Positions 16,381 through 24,866 of a stretch of DNA of 64,000 nucleotides are shown in pieces. How positions within the stretch are numbered: the first letter of the stretch is position 1; each line of letters starts with the position of its first letter. The DNA lies in assembly GCF_041821065.1 (NCBI RefSeq), contig NZ_JBGUAX010000011.1:1-64000 (forward strand). The letters run 5' to 3'. The notes beneath the pieces are model-generated. The model was not told the origin of the DNA and ran no database searches. It was given only the letters and a program-made list of their open reading frames with translations. The stretch comes from Egicoccus sp. AB-alg2 (lineage in GTDB: Bacteria; Actinomycetota; Nitriliruptoria; Nitriliruptorales; Nitriliruptoraceae). A program made the translations under genes and the position numbers.

Positions 16381-17643
16381 ATGGGTGATCGTCCCGATGC
16401 CGTTGCTCGCTTCGTCTGGGCGCTGCGGAACTCCTGGGGGCTGTGCGCGCTCGCCGGTCTGACCTTCCTGGCGCTGGTCGTCGGTGCTGGCATGCAGTTG
16501 GTGGGTCCGACGGAGTACTCGGCCCGAGCCCTGGTCGTCCCCCGCTCCCTCGGCGACGATCTGGACGCTCTGCGCCTCTCGCGCTTCCAGCAAGCGGTCT
16601 TCGAGAACGGTGGCGTCATCGAGGCAGCCCTCCTCGACGACGACGTGCCGTACACGGGCCGGACGGAGCTGCTCGCGCACGTCGAGCTGCAGCCGGTCGA
16701 GGACAACATCGCCCTCAACGTCGCCGCCACCGATGGCGACCCGGGTCGGGCCGCCGAGGTCGCCAACGCCGTAGCCGGGTACCTCGTCAGTGCGCTGAAC
16801 CGCGTCGGGGAGTCCGTCGGCACCTTTCAGGTGCACACGCCGGCGACCCCCCCGGCAGAACCCGAAGGGCAGCTGGCGCTGACCGTGCTGATCGCGGTCG
16901 GCGCGGTGGGCGGCCTGGCAACCGCCGTCGCCGTTGCGGCCCTGCTCGCCACGTGGCGACGGCCGGTGCTCGCCCCGGCGGACGCGGAAGAAGCCTTGGA
17001 CGCGCCCTCCCTCGGCCGCCTCCTGCTACCCGCCGACCCGGAAGCGCCGGTCCCGCTCGGCTACTTCCCGCCGCCCGCCGCACGGATGGGAGCGACCCCG
17101 CCCATTCGGGTGCTGGGACTCTCCGCACTCGTCGGTCGCCTCTACCCGCGACGCTCCGGGACGTGTGTCTTCGTCGCGTCCGAAGCCTCGAGTGCGGCCG
17201 CGCTCCAGGTCGCCAGCCTGGTGGCGCGCGCGCTGGCCCGGCAGGGTCCCGTGCTCTACGTCGCTGGCGGCGACGCACAGCACACCAACGGGGTACCACC
17301 GGACGGACGAGTGACGCGGTGCACTGCGGTGGAGGTGGCACCCGAGGACTGGCGGCGGGCGCCCACCGTGGTGGAGGGGCCGGGCATCGCGGACGTCGAC
17401 CTCGCCGAGCACATGCCCCTCGACGCTTCCATCGTGGTCGTCGTCACCGAGGGAGAGCGAGCGGCCTCACTCGAGCGACTCCGTCAGAGGTTCTACACCG
17501 GGGGGGTCGCCGGGGTGCTGTTCGTGCAACGAGAAAGGCGCCCACACCGCGCCGCCAGGAACCGCTCCGCGACCCCCGAGCTCGGGCCGGATGTACCACG
17601 AAAGCCCGCCCGCGTGGGTGAGGGCGCAGCCGACGAGCCGTGA
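16381..17643 (+). CDS. Wzz-like chain-length regulator with degenerate tyrosine-kinase-like domain
   Basis: A 420-aa protein. Two transmembrane helices (about residues 19-40 and 160-185) flank an extracytoplasmic domain, as in polysaccharide co-polymerases. The C-terminal cytoplasmic part (about 255-400) follows the outline of BY-kinase/CpsD domains: TCVFVASEASSAAALQVASL is where VTSxxPGEGKST would be, then PVLYVAGGDA replaces VLLIDAD, and SIVVVVTEGERAASLERL resembles the late strand and helix. No Walker A lysine, Walker A' aspartate pair or tyrosine cluster is present, so it is probably not a kinase. The ATG at 16381 has GGAGGAGG 5 nt upstream; an ATG at 16357 overlapping the previous stop is an alternative. 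It ends in a GTGA overlap with the flippase gene. Confidence 0.8.
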   Translation: MGDRPDAVARFVWALRNSWGLCALAGLTFLALVVGAGMQLVGPTEYSARALVVPRSLGDDLDALRLSRFQQAVFENGGVIEAALLDDDVPYTGRTELLAHVELQPVEDNIALNVAATDGDPGRAAEVANAVAGYLVSALNRVGESVGTFQVHTPATPPAEPEGQLALTVLIAVGAVGGLATAVAVAALLATWRRPVLAPADAEEALDAPSLGRLLLPADPEAPVPLGYFPPPAARMGATPPIRVLGLSALVGRLYPRRSGTCVFVASEASSAAALQVASLVARALARQGPVLYVAGGDAQHTNGVPPDGRVTRCTAVEVAPEDWRRAPTVVEGPGIADVDLAEHMPLDASIVVVVTEGERAASLERLRQRFYTGGVAGVLFVQRERRPHRAARNRSATPELGPDVPRKPARVGEGAADEP

Positions 17644-19208
17644 GCTCCGAGGACGGAATGCCGGACGGCGCCGCGGACGTGCGGGCGCAGGTCCGTGGTT
17701 CGGTGCTGTTGACCGGCGGCCGGATCTTCGCCACCGCGCTGAACATGGGCGTGCAGGTGCTCACCGTCCGTGCGTTGACGCAGTCGGGGTACGCAGCCTT
17801 CGCCTACGGACTGGTGGTCGCCGGGGTCGGCGAGTTGCTCTCCGTCACCGGGATGCACCGCGCGATCGTCATCCTGCTGCCCCGCCACGAGACAGCGGGT
17901 GACGTCCGCGCGGCGATGGCCACGCTGACGGCTGCCGCGCTGTCGGTGGTGGGAGTCGGCCTGGCCTTCGTGCTGGCCGTGTTCTCGTTCCGTGCCTTGA
18001 TCGCGGGCTCGCTGGCGGATGATCCGCAGGCCATCGTGGTGCTCACCCTGCTGGCGTTCCTCGGGCCGATCAAGGGCGCCGAGACCCTGTTCGACTCCAC
18101 CTACGCGGCGCTGGGTCGCCCCCGGGCGATCGTGCTACGGCAGTACCTGCTCGCGCCGCTGCTGCGCCTGGCCGCCGTCGTCCTGGTGCTGCTCGGCCCC
18201 AGCAACCCCGTCCTGCTCGCCTTCGGGTACGTGCTCGGAGGGCTGTTGGGTCTGGCGGTCGCGGGCCAGGGCCTGCGCCGGATCCTGCGCGCCCACGACC
18301 TCTTCCGTGGTGCCCGCCTCGGCATCCGAGGCCTCCCGGTCAAGCTCACGGCGTTGACGACCCTCCCGCTGTTCGCCAACAACCTGGTCGAGCTCGCATT
18401 GCAGACGCTGGACGTGGTGATGCTGGTGCAGCTGTCCACCCCGGAACAGGTGGCCTTGCTGCGCGCGATCATGCCGGTCGCTCGCGCGAACGAGTTCGTG
18501 GTCACCGGCTTCACGGTCCTGTTCACGCCAATGGCGGCACGGCTCCTGGCCCGGCGCCGGGAGGCGGAGCTGAACCGGCTGTACTGGCAGACGGCCCTCT
18601 GGCGTGCGGTGCTGGCCTTCCCGATCCTGATGTTGTGCACCGTGCTGGCCTCGCCGGTCACGGTCCTGCTCTTCGGTGAGCGCTATGCCGACTCCGCCCC
18701 GATGCTGACCGTCATCGGCGCCGGCGTCTACGTCGGCGCGCTCGCGGGACCGAACCAGGCCGTCCTCGAGGTCACGTCTCGGTTCCGGCAGTTGCTGGCG
18801 GTCAACATCGTGACCGTCGCGCTGTTGATCGTGCTCAATCTGCTGCTGATCCCGACGATGGGCGGGTTGGGGGCCGCACTCGCGACCGGCGGTGCGCTGG
18901 TGTTCCGCGGGGCAGCCACCCAGGTGCTGGTGCTGCTCCACGGATCGATCGGCCTTCCCGGTCGCGAGTTCCGCCGGCCCTACCAGGCCCTGTTCACCGC
19001 GCTCGCCGCGACCGGGGTCGTGCTGCTGGTCCAGCCTGGGCCGCTCACCTCGCTCCTGGTCGCTGCCGCCCTGAGCGTCGGCGTGTTGATCCCGGCACGG
19101 CAGGAACTCGATGTCATCAGCAATTTCCCCGCCCTGGCGAGGGTGCCGGGGCTGCCGCTGCTGCTCGGACACCGCGCCGAGCGGTCGACGGGCGAGGATC
19201 CCTCGTGA
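17640..19208 (+). CDS. Wzx-type polysaccharide flippase (MOP superfamily)
   Basis: A 522-aa membrane protein with about 13-14 predicted helices and the layout of polysaccharide-specific MATE/MOP exporters. The N-terminal VRGSVLLTGGRIFATALNMG and the later LTALTTLPLFANNLVELALQ and RANEFVVTGFTVLFTPMAAR segments are typical of the family. It would move undecaprenyl-linked repeat units across the membrane for the Wzy-like polymerase two genes upstream. The GTG start overlaps the preceding stop (GTGA), and the next gene's GTG overlaps its own stop, so translation of the three is coupled. Confidence 0.9.
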   Translation: MSSEDGMPDGAADVRAQVRGSVLLTGGRIFATALNMGVQVLTVRALTQSGYAAFAYGLVVAGVGELLSVTGMHRAIVILLPRHETAGDVRAAMATLTAAALSVVGVGLAFVLAVFSFRALIAGSLADDPQAIVVLTLLAFLGPIKGAETLFDSTYAALGRPRAIVLRQYLLAPLLRLAAVVLVLLGPSNPVLLAFGYVLGGLLGLAVAGQGLRRILRAHDLFRGARLGIRGLPVKLTALTTLPLFANNLVELALQTLDVVMLVQLSTPEQVALLRAIMPVARANEFVVTGFTVLFTPMAARLLARRREAELNRLYWQTALWRAVLAFPILMLCTVLASPVTVLLFGERYADSAPMLTVIGAGVYVGALAGPNQAVLEVTSRFRQLLAVNIVTVALLIVLNLLLIPTMGGLGAALATGGALVFRGAATQVLVLLHGSIGLPGREFRRPYQALFTALAATGVVLLVQPGPLTSLLVAAALSVGVLIPARQELDVISNFPALARVPGLPLLLGHRAERSTGEDPS

Positions 19209-20314
19209 GACGAGCGGGCACCGCCGCCGCCGATGCGCCGGGCCGTCCCCGACGCCAGGTCCTGCTGGTCGGCAAGGGGCCACCGGAGGTGGGTGGGATA
19301 CCCGCCTACCTGACGGCGGTCCTGGACAGTCGGCTGGCCGAGACGTACGAGCTCTCGCTGTGCAACCTCACCGACGACGCGAGCGCCGAGGGCGGTCGGC
19401 TCTCGGCGGAGAACCTGCGGCGGATGTGGCGCGATCTCCGGCGCGTGTGGCGCGCCGCTTCCGGGCGCGACGTCGTCCACATCCACACGGCACTCGCACC
19501 GACGGTGACCTGCCTCCGCGCAGGCGCGCTCGCGGCACTGGCCCGGCTACGCGCCCCGCGGGTGATCGTGCACATCCACGGGGGGTTGGTCGCCAGCTGG
19601 ATGGTGGGTCGAGTCCGTCGCGCCGCGGCCCGCGCCGCGCTGGCACCGGCGACGAGCATCGTGACGGTGTGTGCCGCGGGAGAGCAGGCCGTCACGGAAC
19701 TCATCGGTCCGACGAAGGTCGAACTGGTCGACAACGGGATCGACGTCCACCGCGTCCCGGCACGGGCAGCCCGAAGCGATGTCGTCCCCCGGGTGGTCTT
19801 CGCGGGTCTGCTCTCGGAGCGCAAGGGGTTGCTCGAGCTGTTCGAGGCGAGCCGCCGTCTGCACCGGGAGGGACTCGTCCACGAGCTGGTGGTCGCCGGT
19901 GGCAACCACGAGGAGGGCCCCGCCGAGGAGGCCCGCATGCGGCAGGCCGGTGCCGACGTCGCGACCTTCACCGGTCAGCTCGACCGGGCCGAGGTGATGG
20001 AGCTGCTCACGTCCTCCGACGTGCTGTGCTTGCCCTCTTGGGTCGAGGCGATGCCCCTGATCTTGCTGGAGGCGATGGCGGCGGGCGTCGCGGTCGTGGC
20101 CTCCGAGGTGGGCGACATACCGCGGGTCGTCATCGATGGCGAGACCGGCCGGCTGGTGCCGCCTCGGGACACCGACGCGCTCGTCGACGCCCTGCGGAGC
20201 CTTCTGCAGGACGCGGAAGGCCGCGCCCGGCTCGCCTCGGCCGGGCGCGAGCACGTCGCCACGAGCTTCAGCCTCGACCGCACGCTGAGCGCGCTGGACC
20301 GGCTCTACCGCTGA
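19205..20314 (+). CDS. Glycosyltransferase family 4 (GT-B fold)
   Basis: A 369-aa cytoplasmic glycosyltransferase. The N-terminal Rossmann half starts QVLLVGKGPPEVGGIPAYL (about residues 19-37), with the GG loop near the acceptor site, and includes DVVHIHTAL. The nucleotide-sugar-binding C-terminal half has VFAGLLSERKGLLELFEA (about 198-215) and the E-x7-E region in WVEAMPLILLEAMAAGVAVV (about 279-298). It is the last gene of the rightward operon and overlaps the convergent asnB-like gene by 10 nt. The sugar donor is unknown. Confidence 0.92.
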   Translation: MRRAGTAAADAPGRPRRQVLLVGKGPPEVGGIPAYLTAVLDSRLAETYELSLCNLTDDASAEGGRLSAENLRRMWRDLRRVWRAASGRDVVHIHTALAPTVTCLRAGALAALARLRAPRVIVHIHGGLVASWMVGRVRRAAARAALAPATSIVTVCAAGEQAVTELIGPTKVELVDNGIDVHRVPARAARSDVVPRVVFAGLLSERKGLLELFEASRRLHREGLVHELVVAGGNHEEGPAEEARMRQAGADVATFTGQLDRAEVMELLTSSDVLCLPSWVEAMPLILLEAMAAGVAVVASEVGDIPRVVIDGETGRLVPPRDTDALVDALRSLLQDAEGRARLASAGREHVATSFSLDRTLSALDRLYR

Positions 20315-22296
20315 CCACCGCCAGGTGAGCCCAGGCGCGCGGGAACCGGCGGGTGCCGCTGCGCCTCGAGCCACTGCTGGAAGACGAGCACCGCCCAGAG
20401 GTGGCGTGGGTCCCCACCGCGACCGGCCTGGTGGCGACGCCACGCCCGGGTGATGGGTTCGGGTTCCAGCAACCCTTCTTCGGCGACGCGACGCGGGTCC
20501 AGCAGCGCCTCACCCCAGTCGCGGAGCGGGCCGCGGAGCCACTCGCCGACGGGGACGACGAACCCTTTCTTGGGACGGTCGAGCAGCTGCCTGGGGACGT
20601 AGCGGTCCAGCACCTGCCGCAACAGCCACTTGGTCTGCCCGTCCCGGATGCGCGCGTCGGGCGGGATCCGCCAGGAAAGTTCGAAGACGTCAGGGTCGAG
20701 CAGCGGGAGCCGCGTCTCCAGGCTCGCCCCCATCGCCGCCCGATCGACCTTCGCCAGGATGTCGTCCGGCAGGTAGAGCAGCACGTCGACCAGTGGCATC
20801 CGATCGTCGGGCGGCATCCCGGCCATCCCGCAGGGCGGAGCCGTCAGCGCATCGGGGGGTTCACGCCCGCCGACCACCAGCGCCTCGGGTTGCTCCCAGA
20901 GGGTCAGCAGCGACCGGTACGCGAGGTCGTGGTCGTCGTGGCCGAGGGACTCACCGAGCTTGTGCACCTTCCAGCCGGGTTGGCTCTGACGCAGTTCACG
21001 AGGCAGCACCGGACCGAGGCGAGCGAACAGGCGGTCCCACTGGTCGACCGGGGGACGGACCAGGCCGGCCGCCAGCCCGCGACGGAGGGGCGATGGGAGG
21101 CGGTGGAGCTTCCCGACGGCGCCCTGCCGGTAGAGGTAGCGCGTGTACCCACCGAACAGCTCGTCGCCGCCGTCCCCGCCGAGGCACACCGTGACGTGGC
21201 GGCGCGCGAGCCGGCTGACCACGTGGGTCGGCAACTGCGACGAGTCGGCCATGGGCTCGTCGTAGAGCGCGGGTAGTTGCGGCACCACGGCCAAGGCCTC
21301 GACCCCGCCGACGTACAGCTCGGTGTGCTCGGTGCCGAGGTGCCGGGCGATGTCCCGAGCGAAGACCGCCTCGTCGAGGGACCGGTCGTGGAAGCCGATG
21401 GTGAACGACCGGACCGGTGAGCTGCTCTGCGCCTGCAGCATGGCCACGACGAGCGAGGAGTCGACCCCGCCCGACAACAACGCACCCAGGGGGACGTCCG
21501 CAGTCCGTCGGATGGCCACGGCGCGCAGCAGGGTCTCCTCGAGCGCGTCGGCCAACTCCCGGTCGCTGCCGTCGAGCGGGTCCGCCCGCGCGGCCCTCGC
21601 CACCTCGACGGCCGACCAGTAGGCGCGCACCTGCGGACCGACGCCACCTTCGTGCAGCTCAAGCCAACACCCCGGCGGCAGCTTGTGGACACCGCGCCAC
21701 ACGGATCGCGGTGCGGGCACGAAGCCGTACCGGAGGAAGGCGGTCAACGCGTCACGGTCGACGTCCAGGTCGAAGTCCGGGTGCACGCGCAACGAGGCGA
21801 GTCCCGACGCGAACACGAACGTCCGCCCGAGGAACCCGTAGTAGAGAGGCTTCTCGCCCATGCGGTCGCGTGCCAGACGCAGCACGCGCTCCTGCGCGTC
21901 CCACAGACCGAGCGCGAACATCCCGTTCGCGCGCGCCAGCGTCTTCTCGATCCCCCAGCGTGCGACGTGCTCGAGCAGGATCTCGGTGTCGGAGTGGCCG
22001 CGGAGCCGGACGCCGCCCAGTGCCGCGTGCAGTTCCTCGTGGTTGTACAGCTCGCCGTTGTAGACGATGGTGTACCGGCCATCGGCGGAGACCATCGGCT
22101 GCGCCCCGGCCTCGGAGAGGTCGATGATCGCCAGGCGTCGGAAGCCGAGAGCGATGCCGGCGCGCTCATCTGCCCACGCGCCACCGTCGTCGGGGCCGCG
22201 GTGCCAGAGGACGTCCGCCATGGCCGAGACGGTACGCTCGAGCGCCGACGCCTCGGTCGCCTGCTCGCGATCCCATTGCCCCGCGATCCCGCACAT
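20305..22296 (-). CDS. asnB: Asparagine synthase (glutamine-hydrolysing)-like amidotransferase
   Basis: A 663-aa two-domain enzyme. MCGIAGQWD places the nucleophilic Cys2 of the glutaminase domain (about residues 1-210; the RLAIIDLSEAGAQPM and YNGELYNH segments are typical). The synthetase domain (about 240-600) has the PP-loop LLSGGVDSSLVVAML and CLGGDGGDELFGGYTRYLYR. It makes an amide from glutamine ammonia and an adenylated carboxylate. In polysaccharide loci such genes may amidate uronic acids rather than make asparagine; that substrate is inference. It is the last gene of the second leftward group and follows the beta-helix lipoprotein gene by 4 nt. Confidence 0.92.
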   Translation of the reverse strand: MCGIAGQWDREQATEASALERTVSAMADVLWHRGPDDGGAWADERAGIALGFRRLAIIDLSEAGAQPMVSADGRYTIVYNGELYNHEELHAALGGVRLRGHSDTEILLEHVARWGIEKTLARANGMFALGLWDAQERVLRLARDRMGEKPLYYGFLGRTFVFASGLASLRVHPDFDLDVDRDALTAFLRYGFVPAPRSVWRGVHKLPPGCWLELHEGGVGPQVRAYWSAVEVARAARADPLDGSDRELADALEETLLRAVAIRRTADVPLGALLSGGVDSSLVVAMLQAQSSSPVRSFTIGFHDRSLDEAVFARDIARHLGTEHTELYVGGVEALAVVPQLPALYDEPMADSSQLPTHVVSRLARRHVTVCLGGDGGDELFGGYTRYLYRQGAVGKLHRLPSPLRRGLAAGLVRPPVDQWDRLFARLGPVLPRELRQSQPGWKVHKLGESLGHDDHDLAYRSLLTLWEQPEALVVGGREPPDALTAPPCGMAGMPPDDRMPLVDVLLYLPDDILAKVDRAAMGASLETRLPLLDPDVFELSWRIPPDARIRDGQTKWLLRQVLDRYVPRQLLDRPKKGFVVPVGEWLRGPLRDWGEALLDPRRVAEEGLLEPEPITRAWRRHQAGRGGDPRHLWAVLVFQQWLEAQRHPPVPARLGSPGGGQR

Positions 22297-22300
22297 TGCA

Positions 22301-23491
22301 TCACTCCTCGGGGCCGTCCTCCCAGCCGGTGTGGCCGTAGCCCGCAGCCTCGGGGTTGGACGGGATGAACCCGTCGCAGCTGTCGACGCGGTCGAATCCA
22401 GGATCGATCGGAAAGCGGTTGGCCCCCCCGTCGGCGAGGCCGGCGCCCTCCTCCGCGGTGTCGGGGACGTCGAGCAGCGTGGCCGCAGCGAACCCGATGT
22501 TGTCCCGGGCCACGTTGCCGGAGCCGGTCAGCTCGAAGCTACGGATGCTGCCGACCCCACCCCCCGTACCCCCGAAGATGTTGCGCTCGATGAGGTTGTC
22601 GCTGGACGCGCCCGAGACCAGCAGGTTCTGTGCGGCGCGGAAGAGCGTGTTGTTGCGGACGGTCACGTCGACGGCGCCGCCTTCCTGGCCCGGAGGACCG
22701 AGCTTGAGGTTCTCCCCGTTCGGCGCCCCGAACAACAGGTTGCCCTCGATGCGGCCAGGCCCGGCCGACAGCCCCGTGTTCACGTAGAGATTGTGGTCCT
22801 GGTTGACGCCGTTGGTCGGCGCGGTGTCCCGTATGCAGTTGCCGGAGACCTCCCAAGCGGCCGGCTCGCCGTCGCCGGTTCCGGCGACCAGCATCCCCGC
22901 GTAGGAGCGTGCGCCGGAGATCTCGGCTCCACGTACCGTCCAGCCGACGCCGTCGGTGACCTTGACCATGTGCTCGTGGGGGGCGCCGGTCTGTTCGTCC
23001 CAGGTCACGTCGAGCCCCTCGAGCACCCAGTTGCTGCCTCCCTCCAGCCAGAGCAGCCCTTGGATGACCGGTTGCTCCCCGGGCGCGCCACGCACCACGG
23101 TCGGCGCGCCCTCGTCGGCATCCGGCATGGGGACGTCGATGAGTCGCTCGCGGTAGACCCCACCACCGATGGTGAGCCGATCGCCGGCCGCCAGTTCCTG
23201 CAGCGCATGCCCCACCGTGCGCCACGGCTCGTCCTCGTTGCCCGAACCGGCGTCGTCCCCCTGCGTCTCGACGAACAGGTCACGCCCATCAGGGGTCGCG
23301 CCCGGCTGATCGGGCCGATCCTCTGGCGTGACCGTGCAGGAGCAGGTCACCAGTGCCGCCAGCAGTCCGCTCACACACCGACGCGTCGCCACTGATCGGG
23401 GGGTCCGCGGAAACGCCGCGCGTGGGACCCGCCCGTCACGGCCACGTGGATCCGGCATGCCGTCCGCGTGTCGGGAGTCATCCCCATGCAC
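22301..23491 (-). CDS. Parallel beta-helix lipoprotein (polysaccharide lyase/epimerase-like fold)
   Basis: A 396-aa exported protein. A long Arg-rich N-terminus leads to a hydrophobic stretch and a possible lipobox at SGLLAALVTCSC. The mature part starts with a DUF1565-like segment, EPWRTVGHALQELAAGDRLT, followed by GGVYRERL, and continues as right-handed parallel beta-helix repeats: VVRGAPGEQPVIQGLLWL, HEHMVKVTDGVGWTVRGAEI, LYVNTGLSAG, GAPNGENLKLGPPG, NTLFRAAQNLLVSG. No catalytic residues of a known lyase can be assigned. It is a close paralogue of the 24867..26360 protein but lacks its PKD domain. The start is the GTG at 23491; an ATG at 23458 is equally possible. It lies upstream of asnB in the same operon. 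Confidence 0.8.
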   Translation of the reverse strand: MHGDDSRHADGMPDPRGRDGRVPRAAFPRTPRSVATRRCVSGLLAALVTCSCTVTPEDRPDQPGATPDGRDLFVETQGDDAGSGNEDEPWRTVGHALQELAAGDRLTIGGGVYRERLIDVPMPDADEGAPTVVRGAPGEQPVIQGLLWLEGGSNWVLEGLDVTWDEQTGAPHEHMVKVTDGVGWTVRGAEISGARSYAGMLVAGTGDGEPAAWEVSGNCIRDTAPTNGVNQDHNLYVNTGLSAGPGRIEGNLLFGAPNGENLKLGPPGQEGGAVDVTVRNNTLFRAAQNLLVSGASSDNLIERNIFGGTGGGVGSIRSFELTGSGNVARDNIGFAAATLLDVPDTAEEGAGLADGGANRFPIDPGFDRVDSCDGFIPSNPEAAGYGHTGWEDGPEE

Positions 23492-23613
23492 CGTCCCATC
23501 CGCCTCCGCTCACCCGCCCGCGACGGCCGGACCCAGACCATAAGGGCGCGACCGGTCCGAGAAACCTGTCTGATGTCCCCGGTCGTCGATGGCGGGCACT
23601 GCCCGCGTAGCCG

Positions 23614-24705
23614 TCAACGGTGCCGCGACCCGGGCGGGCGCGCGGGACGCGGCGCCGGCACGAGCGGGCCCGCCGGCTTCCACGGAGTCGCACGCCAGCG
23701 CAGGGACGGGACCGCACCGCTCAGAAAGCCGATGCCCCACCCTGCGTGCATGGCGATGAAGGCACCGGGCAGGTGCCGTCGCACCCGGGGCTCGCTGATC
23801 CCACGTGCCGTCCAGGCGCTCGCGGCCAGGAGCCCGACGACATACGGACCCACGAGGCCCGCCGCCGCGCGTGGGCGACCGCGAACGAGCAGAACCAACG
23901 CGAGGAGCCACGAGATCACCAGTGTCGGTGCGGCGAGGTGGCGCGGCTGGAGCGAGTCCGGGTGTAGCCGCGCCACGCGGGTCTTTCCCCTGCCGTACCG
24001 GTGGTACTGCTTGGCCAGGTCGCGGATGGACTGCCGGCAGACCCAGTCGATGGTGAGCGCCGGGTCGAGCAGCAACTCGTAGCCCGCACGGCGGATGCGG
24101 TAGTCGAACTCGAAGTCCTGGTTGACCGCCAGGCGCTCGTCCCAGCCGCCGAGGCGGCGAGCGAGCTCCACCGGATAGCAGCCGAAGGGGATGTGATCGA
24201 CCGTCCTCGGCTCCGTGGCGTAGTGGTAGGCGGAGTTCCCCACGCCGAAGGGCGAGGCCATCGCCGCCGCGATCGCCTTGCCGGCGGGGGTCACACCGAC
24301 GCCGTCCTTGCGTCCGCCGACGCCACCCCACCGACCGGTCCGCAGATGCCCCACCGCGATGGACACGTACTCACGAGGGATCACGGCGTGCGCGTCGACG
24401 CGGACGAGCCACCGACCCCTGGCCGCCGCCAACGCGAGGTTCAGCGAGATCGGAATCCGCGATGCGGGGTTGTGCACCAACTCGACACGTTCGTCCTGCG
24501 CCAGCCGTGCCGCCACGATGTCCGCGGTGTGGTCACGAGACGCGCCGTCGACGACGACGACCTGGAGGCGGTGATGGGTCTGGGCGAGCACGGAGTCCAG
24601 GCAGGCGCCGATGTGCGCCTCCTCGTCGCGGGCTGGGACGACCACGGTGACGAGGTCCTCGCTCTCGCCGGTGTTGCCCGAGAGCAGCGGCGTTGAGGTC
24701 GGCAT
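23614..24705 (-). CDS. Glycosyltransferase family 2, ExoA-like membrane-bound
   Basis: A 363-aa glycosyltransferase. The GT-A core starts VTVVVPARDEEAHIGACLDS (about residues 19-38) and has VVVVDGASRDHT and VRVDAHAVIP (DxH/D metal site, about 107-116). An ExoA-type acceptor region follows, with NQDFEFDYRIRRAG and QYHRYGRGKTRVARLHP. Two or three hydrophobic helices near the C-terminus (APTLVISWLLALVLLVRG and the following segments) anchor it to the membrane. It would add a sugar to an undecaprenyl-linked intermediate. The ATG at 24705 has AGGGGA 6 nt upstream. It sits between the two beta-helix paralogues. Confidence 0.9.
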   Translation of the reverse strand: MPTSTPLLSGNTGESEDLVTVVVPARDEEAHIGACLDSVLAQTHHRLQVVVVDGASRDHTADIVAARLAQDERVELVHNPASRIPISLNLALAAARGRWLVRVDAHAVIPREYVSIAVGHLRTGRWGGVGGRKDGVGVTPAGKAIAAAMASPFGVGNSAYHYATEPRTVDHIPFGCYPVELARRLGGWDERLAVNQDFEFDYRIRRAGYELLLDPALTIDWVCRQSIRDLAKQYHRYGRGKTRVARLHPDSLQPRHLAAPTLVISWLLALVLLVRGRPRAAAGLVGPYVVGLLAASAWTARGISEPRVRRHLPGAFIAMHAGWGIGFLSGAVPSLRWRATPWKPAGPLVPAPRPARPPGSRHR

Positions 24706-24866
24706 GTGCGTCCCCTCGACACGCGGACGGGAGCCTCGCCCCGAGGGTAAGGCTCCCGTCAGCAGCCGGGCTCGGCACACGGCCCCGGTCACGCCAGGCA
24801 CGCGAGTCGCCGGCCGCGGCTCGTGCCAGGACCGAGTGGCCGGTCAGCGCCGGAGGATCGTCGTGC

